In this document: in pieces, positions 55,304 to 64,000 of the stretch
How positions within the stretch are numbered: the stretch's first letter is position 1
Layout: each line of letters opens with the position of its first letter
Made by a program: the position numbers and the translations under genes
The notes under the pieces: model-generated
The model's input: the letters and a program-made list of their open reading frames with translations, nothing else
Database searches by the model: none
Told to the model about the DNA's origin: nothing
Origin: an uncultured Sphingomonadaceae bacterium
GTDB taxonomy: Bacteria; Pseudomonadota; Alphaproteobacteria; Sphingomonadales; Sphingomonadaceae
Assembly (NCBI GenBank): GCA_947496865.1
Contig: CANMEE010000001.1
Span: 859,501 to 923,500 of the forward strand
DNA length: 64,000 bases
Reading direction: 5' to 3'

Positions 55304-56464
55304 ATGCGTAAATTTACCGAAGAACAGCATATGTTCCGCGACGCTTATCGTCGCTTTCTCGCAGATGACGTGGCGCCGCGCATGGATGAATTTCGCGAAG
55401 CCGGCATTGTCGACCGCGAGATTTTCAAGAAAGCGGGCGATCAGGGCTTCCTGATGATCTGGCCGGATGAAAAATATGGCGGCATGGGCGACAATGATTT
55501 CCGCTATGAGCAGATTATTATTGAGGAAACCACCCGGGCAGGTTGCGCGGAATGGTACAATACGCTGCACAGCCGTCTGGTTGGCCCCTATTTCAAGAAT
55601 ATCGGCAATGAAGAGCAGCGCGAACGCTTCCTGCCCAAATGTGTGAGCGGGGAGACGATCCTTGCCGTGGCCATGACCGAACCGGGTGCAGGCAGCGACC
55701 TTTCGGGCATGAAATCCACAGCCACCGATATGGGCGATCATTGGCAGCTCAACGGCTCCAAAACTTATATCTCCAACGGGATTAACGCAGATGTTGTGAT
55801 TGTCGCTGCAAAAATTGCGGGCGTGGATGACAAGCATGCGATGGTATTGTTGATCGTCGAGCGGGGTATGGAAGGCTTTGAGCGCGGACAGAATTTGGAA
55901 AAAATTGGCCTGCACGCGCAAGATACGGCCGAGCTTTTCTTCAACAATGTCAAAATTCCCAAAGAGAACCAGCTGGGCACGCCGGGTAAAGGCTTTATCC
56001 ATCTCATGGAAGGGCTAGCGGAGGAACGGCTGATTGCGATGGTCGGCTATGCTGCCTCTGCGCGCCGCGCCTTTGATGTGACGCGCGAATTTGTGATGGA
56101 GCGCGATGTGTTTGGCAAAAAGCTGTCCGACATGCAGAACACGCAGTTCAAGATGGCCGAAATGGATTCCAAAATTGATATGCTGCAGGTTTATGTGGAT
56201 CATTGTGTCGAGGTGCATAATCAAGGCGGCCTCAACGCCAATATCGCCGCGAAGGGCAAGATGCTGGGCAGCGAAATCGAGTGGGAAATGGCCGATCTCG
56301 GGCTGCAGCTGCATGGCGGCGCGGGCTATATGAAGGAATATGAGATTAGCCGCATCTTTACCGACGCCCGGATGAGCCGGATCTACGCCGGTAGCAGCGA
56401 GATTATGCGCTATATTGTCGGCCGCGATGTCTTCAGCCAGAAATATCAAAGCATTCTCGAATAG
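55304..56464 (+). CDS. acyl-CoA dehydrogenase (long-chain type)
   Basis: The 386-residue FAD enzyme has AMTEPGAGSDLSGMKSTA, WQLNGSKTYISNG and the C-terminal IYAGSSEIMRYIVGRD. At the usual catalytic-Glu position (IYEG) it has Ala; the base is instead probably E241 in AEERLIAMV, as in long-chain and isovaleryl-type dehydrogenases. It desaturates an acyl-CoA and passes electrons to ETF. The ATG follows AAGGATTT. It precedes the thiolase-fadJ pair by 141 bases. Confidence 0.93.
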   Translation: MRKFTEEQHMFRDAYRRFLADDVAPRMDEFREAGIVDREIFKKAGDQGFLMIWPDEKYGGMGDNDFRYEQIIIEETTRAGCAEWYNTLHSRLVGPYFKNIGNEEQRERFLPKCVSGETILAVAMTEPGAGSDLSGMKSTATDMGDHWQLNGSKTYISNGINADVVIVAAKIAGVDDKHAMVLLIVERGMEGFERGQNLEKIGLHAQDTAELFFNNVKIPKENQLGTPGKGFIHLMEGLAEERLIAMVGYAASARRAFDVTREFVMERDVFGKKLSDMQNTQFKMAEMDSKIDMLQVYVDHCVEVHNQGGLNANIAAKGKMLGSEIEWEMADLGLQLHGGAGYMKEYEISRIFTDARMSRIYAGSSEIMRYIVGRDVFSQKYQSILE

Positions 56465-56514
56465 GCTATAGGTAGCCAGCGTCCGGCAGGAGGCGAGTCG
56501 AAAATCGATATTGA

Positions 56515-56531
56515 TTTACGTTTACGTAAAC
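56515..56531. promoter_or_regulatory. palindromic operator upstream of the thiolase gene
   Basis: GTTTACGTAAAC (56520-56531) is a perfect 12-bp palindrome, extended on the left to TTTACGTTTACGTAAAC. It matches the site before etfBA (18964-18985) in its ACGTTTACGT(g/a)AAC core. It lies about 75 bases upstream of the thiolase start. Confidence 0.65.
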
Positions 56532-56605
56532 TGCTTGACTGTGCTGCAGCGCAACATTAACTATGCACTTAACAGTTCAGACTCAATCACAATAAGGAAT
56601 ATCGC

Positions 56606-57820
56606 ATGACCGAAGCTTATATTTATGACGCTGTGCGCAGCCCGCGTGGCAAAGGCCGCAGCGACGGCAGCCTGCATGAAGTCACCGCTCTCGATCTAGC
56701 CGCTCAGGTGCTGGGCTCGGTCAATGACCGCAATGGTCTTGAGGGCCATGAAGTGGAAGACGTCGCCTTTGGTTGCGTATCCCCGGTTGGAGAGCAAGGC
56801 GCAGTCATCAGTCGTTCAGCGGTTTTGAAAGCTGGCTACTCGGAAACAACCTCTGCCATTCAGGTGAACCGTTTCTGTGGTTCTGGCCTGGAAGCGGTCA
56901 ACATCGCGGCCGCAAAGGTAAAAGCCGGCGAAACCGATCTGGCTGTTGGCGGCGGGATCGAATCCATGTCTCGCGTTCCTATGGGCAGCGACGGCATGGG
57001 CGGCATGGCCGATCCAACTTTGGTCTTTCAGGAATATTTCATTCCACAGGGCATTTCCGCCGATCTGATCGCCACCAAATATGGTTATAGCCGCGATGAT
57101 GTCGACGCTTATGCTGTCGAAAGCCAAAAACGCGCAGCCAAGGCATGGGATGAAAAGCGATTTGCCAAATCCATCTTGCCGATCCGCGATGTGATTGGCG
57201 AAGTTTTGCTAGACCATGATGAACTGATGCGGCCTGAAACCGATATGCAATCTCTCGGCGCCCTCAACCCTGCCTTTCAAGGCATGGGCGAGCAAATGCC
57301 GGGGTTCAACGATGTCGCAATCCTGAAGCACCCCGATGTTGAGAAAATGAACCACGTTCACCACGCCGGTAACAGCTCGGGTATTGTTGATGGTTCTGCT
57401 GCGGTATTGCTGGGCAATGAATTGGCTGGCGAAAAATATGGCTTGAAACCACGCGCTCGCATCGTGTCCATGGCCGCTATTGGTAGCGAACCAACGATCA
57501 TGCTGACCGGCCCGGAATTTGCCGCAAAGAAAGCGCTTGAGCGCGCAGGTATGGACAAATCGGACATTGATGTTTGGGAGCTCAACGAAGCTTTTGCAGC
57601 AGTTGTCTTGCGTTTCATGGAAGCCATGGATGTTGATCATAGCGACATGAACGTCAATGGCGGCGCGATTGCCATGGGCCATCCGTTGGGTGCCACTGGT
57701 GCGATGATCCTTGGTACGGTGCTGGACGAGCTGGAACGCTCCAACAAGCAGACCGCATTGTCGACGCTGTGCATCGGCGGCGGCATGGGTATCGCCACCA
57801 TCATTGAGCGGGTGAACTAG
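56606..57820 (+). CDS. acetyl-CoA C-acyltransferase (thiolase)
   Basis: The 404-residue thiolase has the acylated cysteine C91 in [10 protein letters not shown], the NEAF block, the histidine in [15 protein letters not shown] and the second cysteine in TLCIGGGMG. It carries out the last step of beta-oxidation. It is followed after 54 bases by the FadJ-type gene, with which it probably forms a complex. Confidence 0.95.
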   Translation: MTEAYIYDAVRSPRGKGRSDGSLHEVTALDLAAQVLGSVNDRNGLEGHEVEDVAFGCVSPVGEQGAVISRSAVLKAGYSETTSAIQVNRFCGSGLEAVNIAAAKVKAGETDLAVGGGIESMSRVPMGSDGMGGMADPTLVFQEYFIPQGISADLIATKYGYSRDDVDAYAVESQKRAAKAWDEKRFAKSILPIRDVIGEVLLDHDELMRPETDMQSLGALNPAFQGMGEQMPGFNDVAILKHPDVEKMNHVHHAGNSSGIVDGSAAVLLGNELAGEKYGLKPRARIVSMAAIGSEPTIMLTGPEFAAKKALERAGMDKSDIDVWELNEAFAAVVLRFMEAMDVDHSDMNVNGGAIAMGHPLGATGAMILGTVLDELERSNKQTALSTLCIGGGMGIATIIERVN

Positions 57821-57874
57821 AGCGCTGTATAAGCCTCCAATCACCCCAATCCCATATTTAGCAGGACAAAATTC

Positions 57875-60064
57875 ATGACTTACGAAACTCTCACCGTCGA
57901 CATTGACAGCGACGGCATTGCCCTTGTCACCATCGACGTTCCCGGCAAACCGATGAACGTCTGGGATGACGCGTTGATGGCGGAATTCCCGAAATTCGTC
58001 GACGAATTGAACAGCAATGATGACATTAAAGGTGCTGTCATCGCATCTGGCAAGAAATCGGGTTTTCTAGCCGGCGCCGACTTGAACATGCTGGGTTCGT
58101 CAGAAGCGCAGACCATGAAAGAAGCATTCGATATGGCCTGGGGCCTCAACGCAACTTTGCGCCGGATGGAAACAGGCGGGCATAGTGCCAAAGATTTGAT
58201 CAAAGGCAAAGCACATGCAAAACCGGTCGCCTGTGCATTGGAAGGACTGGCGCTCGGTGGCGGCCTGGAACTGGCGCTGGCGTGCCACTATCGCGTTTGC
58301 GCGGACAGTCCAAAAATCCAACTCGGTTGTCCGGAAGTACAGGTTGGTTTGCTTCCTGGCGGGGGCGGAACGCAAAGAATTCCTCGGCTAACCGGATTGC
58401 AGGCTGGTGGTATGATGGTGATGACCGGACAGCCAACCAACCCAAAAGGGGCGCTGGCACAAGGTCTTGTCAATGAAGTTGTTCCGGCCGGAACAACCAT
58501 CGAAAAAGCCAAAGCATGGGTTAAAGCCAATCCGAAAACAGCCGCACCATGGGATAAGAAAGGCTTTAAATTCCCTGGAGGTGCTGGCTCCATGGATCCA
58601 CGCGCTGTGCCGCTCTATATGGGTTCGTCAGCCATCGCGCTGAAACAATCCAAGGGCAATTATGAAGCGGTCAAGGCGATCCTGTCTTGCCTCTATGAAG
58701 GCTCAATGTTGCCGATGGACACGGCGCTGCGCGTCGAATCAAAATATTTCACTAAGCTGCTGAGCGGTCCACAATCCAAAAATATGATCCGCACACTCTT
58801 CATCAACAAACAAGCTGCCGACAAAGGCGCTGCACGTCCAGAAGGTGTTCCAGCGAGCGACATTAAAACCGTTGGCGTGCTGGGTGCCGGCCTGATGGGT
58901 TCGGGTATCACGCATGTGACAGCCAAAGGCGGCATGAATGTCATCGTCCTCGACCGCAATATGGAAGAAGCGCAGAAGGCGATCGATTATAGCCAGAAGA
59001 TTGTCGACAAAGGCGTGAAGCGCGGCAAAATGAGCCAAGAGAAAGCCGATGCTTTCATGGCGCGGATCACCCCGACCGACAATTATGAGGATTTGAAAAA
59101 TGTCGACCTGATCATCGAAGCGGTATTTGAACGTCCCGACGTCAAAGCCGATGTGATCAAGAAAACCGAAGCGGTCATCGGCAAGGATATCGTTTTCGCA
59201 TCGAACACCTCAACGCTTCCGATTACCGGTTTGGCGAAAAACAGCGAACGTCCCGATCAGTTTATCGGCATGCACTTTTTCTCACCGGTTGAGAAAATGC
59301 CGCTCTTGGAAATTATTCCCGGCGACGAAACCGGCGACAAGGCATTGGCTGTTGCGCTCGATTATAATAGCAAGATCCGCAAAACGCCGATTGTGGTCAA
59401 GGATGTCCGCGGTTTCTACACCAACCGCGTGTTCCCGCCTTATGCCAATGAAGCGATGCTGATGGTTGCCGAAGGCGTCAATCCTGCCTTGATCGAAAAT
59501 GCGGCTGTCGCCATGGGCATGCCTATTGGCCCGCTCGCCATTGTCGATGAGACCACCCTGCAATTGGGATATGACATCATGACGTCAACCAAGGAAGAAA
59601 TGGGCGACGCCTATGTTTCCAGCGGGACAGAGGACCTGATGGAATTGATGGTCAAAAAGATTGACCGTCGCGGACGTCGCTTTGGTGGTGGTTTCTACGA
59701 ATATAGCGATGATGGCTCGAAGAAATTATGGCCTGGCCTAAGCGAGCATTTCCCGCTCGCAGAGGAACAGCCTGATGTTGAGGAAGTCAAACAGCGGTTA
59801 ATGTACATCCAGCTGATCGCGACAGCCCAATGTTTCCACGAAGGCGTTGTGTCTGATCCGCAATCTGCTGATCTCGGTGCCATCTTCGGTTGGGGCTTTG
59901 CGCCATGGACCGGCGGCCCGATGAGCCATATCGATACGATCGGCGTCGACAATTTTGTCCGCACAGCCGACAATATGGCCCAGAAATATGGCGAGCGGTT
60001 CAAACCGCCGATGAGCTTCCGTGAAAAAGCGGACGCTGGCGAGAGCTTTTACAAAGCAGCCTAA
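57875..60064 (+). CDS. multifunctional 3-hydroxyacyl-CoA dehydrogenase/enoyl-CoA hydratase (FadJ/FadB-type)
   Basis: The 729-residue protein has an N-terminal crotonase domain (FLAGADLNMLGSSEA, EGLALGGGLELALACHYRV, LPGGGGTQRIPRL) and a hydroxyacyl-CoA dehydrogenase domain with the NAD motif VGVLGAGLMGSGITHVTAKGG near residue 333. This continues through the KTPIVVKDVRGFYTNR block and a C-terminal domain. It hydrates and then oxidises acyl-CoA, giving a ketoacyl-CoA for the thiolase upstream. A strong terminator follows. Confidence 0.95.
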   Translation: MTYETLTVDIDSDGIALVTIDVPGKPMNVWDDALMAEFPKFVDELNSNDDIKGAVIASGKKSGFLAGADLNMLGSSEAQTMKEAFDMAWGLNATLRRMETGGHSAKDLIKGKAHAKPVACALEGLALGGGLELALACHYRVCADSPKIQLGCPEVQVGLLPGGGGTQRIPRLTGLQAGGMMVMTGQPTNPKGALAQGLVNEVVPAGTTIEKAKAWVKANPKTAAPWDKKGFKFPGGAGSMDPRAVPLYMGSSAIALKQSKGNYEAVKAILSCLYEGSMLPMDTALRVESKYFTKLLSGPQSKNMIRTLFINKQAADKGAARPEGVPASDIKTVGVLGAGLMGSGITHVTAKGGMNVIVLDRNMEEAQKAIDYSQKIVDKGVKRGKMSQEKADAFMARITPTDNYEDLKNVDLIIEAVFERPDVKADVIKKTEAVIGKDIVFASNTSTLPITGLAKNSERPDQFIGMHFFSPVEKMPLLEIIPGDETGDKALAVALDYNSKIRKTPIVVKDVRGFYTNRVFPPYANEAMLMVAEGVNPALIENAAVAMGMPIGPLAIVDETTLQLGYDIMTSTKEEMGDAYVSSGTEDLMELMVKKIDRRGRRFGGGFYEYSDDGSKKLWPGLSEHFPLAEEQPDVEEVKQRLMYIQLIATAQCFHEGVVSDPQSADLGAIFGWGFAPWTGGPMSHIDTIGVDNFVRTADNMAQKYGERFKPPMSFREKADAGESFYKAA

Positions 60065-60086
60065 GCTGGCTTTAAAATCTAAAGAG

Positions 60087-60114
60087 AAAGAGCTCCTTCG
60101 GGGGCTCTTTTTTT
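60087..60114 (+). terminator. intrinsic terminator after the fadJ-type gene
   Basis: AAAGAGCTCC and GGGGCTCTTT form a 10-bp stem (one G/U pair) capped by a stable TTCG tetraloop, and TTTT follows. It ends just before the stop codon of the convergent TetR gene. Confidence 0.93.
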
Positions 60115-60116
60115 GC

Positions 60117-60848
60117 CTATCGGGACAGCCGTTTATCGAGATTATCGAATTTTTCCGAGAGGCTATCCAGCTGCGATGACAAGCGAGTCAAATCCGATTC
60201 GTCAATCGTGGTTGTTTCATGCTGCGCACCATAATGCGCTTGAAATAGCGAAACCATCTGATCAACAACCGGTTTTTGCTGCCGCAAATGGCGCTCCCCG
60301 TCCATGGTCATCTCAATCGACCGGGCGCTATATTCCAGTGTGCCGTAAAACACATCACGTGCCTGCCAGAGAATGGCATCCTGCCGCAGTTCACCGCGAT
60401 CCTGACCGCGCCGAAACAGCTGGTCAAATACCGCAACATAATGGCGCAGATGATCCCGCGACACGCTGACCTCACTATTGTTGCGCCGCAGGGCAAAAGT
60501 CAGGTTTATAAAATCCCCATTCTCAATCACCGTGTTCAGATGATATTGCGCAAGCGCTTGTAATCTTTCGAAAAACCCTTCGACGTTGGTTGACGCCATG
60601 ACCGCTTCGGCTTCCAGAGTCAGGCCATCCCAAAATTGCTGCAGCACCGCGAGCATCAGTTCGGCCTTCGATTCATAATAGCTGTAAATCGTGCCCTCAC
60701 CGATACTGGCATGACGGGCAATTTCCGACACACGCGCGCCATCAAAGCCATGCTCCACAAAGACAGCACGGGCCGCGTCCAGGATCGCCCGTTCCTTGCG
60801 CTCTAGCTTCGCGCGCTGGGTTTCCAGATTGACCGCTTTGGTCGCCAC
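60117..60848 (-). CDS. TetR-family regulator with C-terminal coiled coil
   Basis: The 243-residue protein has a TetR helix-turn-helix (ERAILDAARAVFVEHGFDGARVSEIARHASIGEGTIYSYYESKAELM) and a ligand-binding domain. About 25 further residues with leucine heptads (LTRLSSQLDSLSEKFDNLDKRL) may form a coiled coil; this tail is not part of a usual TetR. The start is GTG at 60848, ten bases after AAGGA. It is divergent from the AtuA-like gene, as atuR is from atuA in Pseudomonas, and probably controls it. Confidence 0.87.
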   Translation of the reverse strand: MATKAVNLETQRAKLERKERAILDAARAVFVEHGFDGARVSEIARHASIGEGTIYSYYESKAELMLAVLQQFWDGLTLEAEAVMASTNVEGFFERLQALAQYHLNTVIENGDFINLTFALRRNNSEVSVSRDHLRHYVAVFDQLFRRGQDRGELRQDAILWQARDVFYGTLEYSARSIEMTMDGERHLRQQKPVVDQMVSLFQAHYGAQHETTTIDESDLTRLSSQLDSLSEKFDNLDKRLSR

Positions 60849-60861
60849 AATCTAATCCTTA

Positions 60862-60899
60862 TTGAACTTGACTCGAAAATGCCGAATGCTATTCAAATA
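60862..60899 (+). promoter_or_regulatory. divergent promoter region with TTATTGAA/TTCAAATAA repeat
   Basis: TTGACT (60868-60873), 16 bases, TATTCA (60890-60895) is a plausible promoter for the AtuA-like gene. The flanks TTATTGAA and TTCAAATAA form an imperfect inverted repeat around it, which could be the TetR operator. Confidence 0.45.
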
Positions 60900-60916
60900 A
60901 CCATAGGAGAGTCGAT

Positions 60917-62737
60917 GTGTCAAATGACAAGATCATTCGGATTGGCGGAGCCAGCGGTTTCTGGGGCGAGTCAGACATGGCGGTGCCGCAATTGCTGAAA
61001 GCCGGAATAGATCAACCGCCACTCGACTATATTGTTTTTGATTATCTTGCCGAAATCACCATGTCGATCATGGCCCGCGCGCGGGCAAAAAATCCGGATC
61101 TGGGCTATGCGACCGATTTCGTCTCCGCGGTGATCAAACCGCATATAGAGGCAATCGCGAAACAGGGCATCAAGCTGATCTCCAATGCCGGCGGAACCAA
61201 TCCTGCCGCTTGCGCAAAGGCCGTACGCGCTGTCATTGCCGAAGCGGGACTCGACCTTAAGGTTGCTGTCATCACCGGCGATGATCTGACATCCCGGGCG
61301 ACCGAATTGGCTGACCGCCGTGAAATGTTTTCAGGTGAGCAATTCCCCGATCCGGAAAATATTGCCAGCATCAATGCCTATCTCGGCGCGTTCCCGATTG
61401 CTGCTGCGCTCGACCGGGGCGCGGATATTGTGATTACCGGCCGCTGCGTCGATAGCGCGGTCACATTGGGGGCTTGTATCCATGAATTTGGATGGTGCGC
61501 AGAGGATTGGGATCGCTTGTCCGGCGCCAGCCTTGCCGGTCATATATTGGAATGCGGGCCGCAAGCGACTGGCGGCAATTTCACCGACTGGGAAAGCATC
61601 GCGGACAGCATGGACAATGCTGGCTATCCCATTGCAGAAATTGCTGCCGACGGCAGTTTCATCGCCACCAAGCCCGAAGGCACGGGCGGGATTGTCAATA
61701 TTGGCACGATCGGCGAACAGATGCTGTATGAAATTGGCGACCCGCAAGCCTATATGCTGCCAGACGTTATCTGTGATTTTAGCGGCGTGGCACTGGAACA
61801 GGTCGGCGAGGACCGCGTCTCAGTTACTGGCGCCATCGGTCATGCAGCCCCCGATACATATAAGACCTGCGCCACTTATTCCGATGGTTGGAAACTGGTC
61901 GCACCGTTTTTCTTCATTGGGTTGGATGCCAAGAAGAAAGCCGAGAGCTTCGCCGCCAACGCCTTGAAACGCGCGCGGGCAAAATTGCGCGCCTCCAATG
62001 CCGGCGATTTTGATGATGTGCTCCTCGAAACATTGGGCGATGATAGCCATTATGGAGCGTTTGCAGAGGGCTCCGGTTCGCGCGAGGTCGTTCTGAAAAT
62101 TGGCGTCAAACATCGTGATCCGAAAGCGACGATGATGATGCTCAAGGAAGCGACCGGCATGGGACTGGCCACCCCGCCGGGACTGGCACTTTTTGCCGGC
62201 GGGCGACCCAAGCCGACACCGGTGGTGCGGCTGTTTTCGTTACTGGTGCCAAAATCCGACGTTTCGGTTTCCGTCACCGTCGATGATAAAGCCCGGGAAT
62301 TTTCAGAAGCGACTGGAATAGCTTTTGACGCGGCATCGATCCAGCGCCCCGACACGCCCAGCCTTCCCGGCTCGGATGAACCGATGGTGGATGTACCGTT
62401 GATTCAACTTGCTTGGGGCCGATCCGGCGACAAAGGCGACAAATCCAATATCGGCATCTTGCCCCGCAATAAGAAGTTTGCGCCCTATATCTGGGCGGCG
62501 CTCAGCGAAAGCAAAGTGCGTGAACGCTTTGCCCATTTCCTGGCACAACCCGATGATGCGGCGAGCGTCGCGCGCTATTATATGCCTGGCACCGGCGCGA
62601 TCAACATTCTGCTCCACGACATCTTGGGCGGCGGCGGGGTTGCATCCATGCGCAATGATCCGCAGGGTAAAAGCTATGCCCAGATCCTGCTCGCCGCTCC
62701 CATTTCCATACCGCAATCTCTTGCAGAGGCGCTTTGA
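60917..62737 (+). CDS. acyclic terpene utilisation AtuA family protein
   Basis: The 606-residue protein has the DUF1446/AtuA domain (IRIGGASGFWGESDMAV, ISNAGGTNPAACAKAVRAV, VITGRCVDSAVTLG) and the small C-terminal AtuA-like domain (LIQLAWGRSGDKGDKSNIGILPRNKKFAPYIWAAL). AtuA is needed for citronellol/geraniol breakdown in Pseudomonas, though its reaction is not known; relatives occur near other acyl-CoA carboxylases. It starts with GTG at 60917 behind AGGAGA. The carboxyltransferase gene follows two bases after its stop. Confidence 0.9.
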   Translation: MSNDKIIRIGGASGFWGESDMAVPQLLKAGIDQPPLDYIVFDYLAEITMSIMARARAKNPDLGYATDFVSAVIKPHIEAIAKQGIKLISNAGGTNPAACAKAVRAVIAEAGLDLKVAVITGDDLTSRATELADRREMFSGEQFPDPENIASINAYLGAFPIAAALDRGADIVITGRCVDSAVTLGACIHEFGWCAEDWDRLSGASLAGHILECGPQATGGNFTDWESIADSMDNAGYPIAEIAADGSFIATKPEGTGGIVNIGTIGEQMLYEIGDPQAYMLPDVICDFSGVALEQVGEDRVSVTGAIGHAAPDTYKTCATYSDGWKLVAPFFFIGLDAKKKAESFAANALKRARAKLRASNAGDFDDVLLETLGDDSHYGAFAEGSGSREVVLKIGVKHRDPKATMMMLKEATGMGLATPPGLALFAGGRPKPTPVVRLFSLLVPKSDVSVSVTVDDKAREFSEATGIAFDAASIQRPDTPSLPGSDEPMVDVPLIQLAWGRSGDKGDKSNIGILPRNKKFAPYIWAALSESKVRERFAHFLAQPDDAASVARYYMPGTGAINILLHDILGGGGVASMRNDPQGKSYAQILLAAPISIPQSLAEAL

Positions 62738-62739
62738 CC

Positions 62740-64000
62740 ATGCCCCAGTTTAAATCAAAAATATCCACCAGCTCCGACAGCTTTGCCCAGAACCGCAAGG
62801 ATATGCTGACGCTGATCGACCATCTGCGCAGTCTAGAGAAGCGGACTGTTGAAGCATCGGAAAAACGCCGCCCGACTTTTGAAAAACGCGGCCAGCTGAC
62901 CCCGCACGAACGGCTGACACGGCTGCTCGACCCCGGCATGCCGTTTTTGCGGCTGTATAATATGGCCAATTATCTGCTGGAGGATAGCAATCCGGACACC
63001 AGTATTCCTGGCGGCAGCGTGATCCTTGGTATCGGCTTTGTCAAAGGCGTGCGCTGCATGATCTGGGTCGATGACAGCGGCATCAGAGCCGGTGCGGCAA
63101 CGGCTGGCGGCTGGGATGCCAGCAAAGGCGCGCAGAAAATGGCGCAGGATCTGAAGCTGCCGTTCATCCATCTGGTCGAAAGCGCCGGCGCAAACCTGAT
63201 GGAATATAAGGTTGAGCTTTGGGCCCACGGCGGGATGCTGTTCCGAAATCTCGCTTGGCTCAGCGCCGCAGGCATACCGACCATGGTCGTGCTGCACGGC
63301 CCCTCCACCGCTGGTGGCGCCTATATGCCCGGCATGTCGGACTATGTCATTGGCGTGCGCGATAACGGTATGGCAGCTTTAGGGGGCGCGGCCCTTGTTC
63401 ATGCCGCCACGGGCGAGGTGGCCGATGATCGCGAACTGGGCGGTACCGAAATGCACGCCAGCACAACCGGGTCGGTCGAATATCTTGCCGATGATGATGC
63501 CCATGGTATTGCCATTGCCCGCGACACGATGGGACGGATTGACTGGAACAAGAATACCGCGCCGATCCGACAAAATGACTATGCCGAACCGATTTACGAT
63601 ATTGATGAAATCGCGGGCATTGTACCGACCGATTACACCATCCCCTATGATGTCCGGGAAGTCGCGGCGCGCATTGTTGATGGGTCCGACTTTGAGGAAT
63701 TTAAAAGCCGCTATGGCCCCGGCACGGTCTGCATGCAGGCCAGCATCATGGGCCACGCCGTCGGCTTGATCGGCAATAACGGCCCCTTCGACCCTGAAGC
63801 AGCCGCCAAGGCGACCCATTTTTTCCAGCTATGTGATCAGTCCGAACTGCCTATCATTTTCCTGAACAACACAACCGGCTATATTGTCGGCAAAGAGTCC
63901 GAGCATAAGGGCATGATCAAACTGGGCAGCAAAATGATCCAGGCGGTGTCCAATGTGCGCGTGCCAAAATTGTCGCTCTATATCGGTGCGAGTTTTGGCG
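62740..64000 (+). CDS. acyl-CoA carboxylase beta (carboxyltransferase) subunit, 3' end outside the window
   Basis: The reading frame is open from the ATG at 62740 to the end of the window (about 420 residues). It has carboxyltransferase features: PGGSVILGIGFVKGVRCMIWVDDSGI, a GPSTAGGAYMPGMSDYVI block and LPIIFLNNTTGYIVGKESEHKGMIK. It resembles the geranyl-/methylcrotonyl-CoA carboxylase beta subunits (AtuC/LiuB type). With a biotin-carrying alpha subunit, expected downstream, it would carboxylate a 3-methyl-branched enoyl-CoA. The match to AtuA upstream favours an atu-like pathway, but a leucine-type substrate is possible. Confidence 0.9.
   Translation, partial: MPQFKSKISTSSDSFAQNRKDMLTLIDHLRSLEKRTVEASEKRRPTFEKRGQLTPHERLTRLLDPGMPFLRLYNMANYLLEDSNPDTSIPGGSVILGIGFVKGVRCMIWVDDSGIRAGAATAGGWDASKGAQKMAQDLKLPFIHLVESAGANLMEYKVELWAHGGMLFRNLAWLSAAGIPTMVVLHGPSTAGGAYMPGMSDYVIGVRDNGMAALGGAALVHAATGEVADDRELGGTEMHASTTGSVEYLADDDAHGIAIARDTMGRIDWNKNTAPIRQNDYAEPIYDIDEIAGIVPTDYTIPYDVREVAARIVDGSDFEEFKSRYGPGTVCMQASIMGHAVGLIGNNGPFDPEAAAKATHFFQLCDQSELPIIFLNNTTGYIVGKESEHKGMIKLGSKMIQAVSNVRVPKLSLYIGASFG

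Overview
The window looks like a chromosomal segment of a sphingomonad (Alphaproteobacteria, order Sphingomonadales). The grounds are a Caulobacter/Xanthomonas-type TonB-dependent receptor paired with a beta-propeller phytase, a DUF4167 protein beside prfA-prmC, an Rrf2-led suf operon, ECF sigma factor plus DUF6768, DUF3604 and DUF885 lipoproteins, and a proteobacterial REP-like repeat with the core CTTCGACAGGCTCAG. Genes are closely packed with many ATGA or TGATG overlaps. There is no prophage, insertion sequence, CRISPR array or rRNA operon.

Layout. 1-2170: partial class II aldolase, then murA. 2256-5081: catabolic-looking run (SnoaL-like, ABM monooxygenase-like, cytochrome P450, SDR). 5200-10346: lipoprotein, DUF1330, GNAT, a small membrane protein with an apparently leaderless promoter, RarD-like permease, pyrC and ygfZ; a large inverted repeat sits between the last two. 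10343-14551 (minus): DUF4167, prmC, prfA, hisS. 14712-22842: M61 peptidase, ppa, lipoprotein, sucC, etfBA, TonB-C-like protein, cupin/JmjC protein. 22843-24822: two overlapping tRNA-like genes with damaged acceptor stems, then an SPFH/slipin gene. 24870-31653 (minus): the suf operon, rrf2-sufB-orf-sufC-orf-sufD-sufS-sufT-GNAT-sufA, with an IscR-type operator on its promoter. 31735-36702 (minus): AraC-type regulator, DUF885 lipoprotein, acs. 36846-41587: TauD dioxygenase, then a DUF3604-PPIase-HupE/UreJ trio. 41595-42532 (minus): ECF sigma factor with its DUF6768 partner. 42601-46971: SDR, NmrA, SDR, SnoaL and MarR genes (minus), divergent from an amidohydrolase-fold gene whose metal site has decayed. 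46999-50864 (minus): phytase and TonB receptor. 51023-55121: GST, a purine phosphoribosyltransferase-adenine deaminase pair, a nucleotide-sugar epimerase and an FMN reductase. 55304-64000: acyl-CoA dehydrogenase, thiolase, FadJ-type enzyme, TetR, AtuA-like protein and a carboxyltransferase that runs off the window.

How the genes work together. etfBA feeds electrons from acyl-CoA dehydrogenases to the respiratory chain. A nearly identical ACGTTTACGT(g/a)AAC operator lies in front of both etfB and the thiolase-fadJ pair, so the two loci 37 kb apart probably belong to one fatty-acid/branched-acyl regulon. The TetR-AtuA-carboxyltransferase arrangement resembles acyclic-terpene (atu) or leucine-type acyl-CoA carboxylation. 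prmC modifies the GGQ glutamine of the release factor encoded next to it. The phosphoribosyltransferase-deaminase pair would salvage adenine through hypoxanthine to IMP.

The most unusual spots are the overlapping tRNA-like pair beside the slipin gene, the two small secreted proteins threaded through the suf operon (one with a TonB-box-like N-terminus), the metal-ligand-less amidohydrolase with its palindromic MarR operator, and the DUF3604-PPIase-HupE trio.
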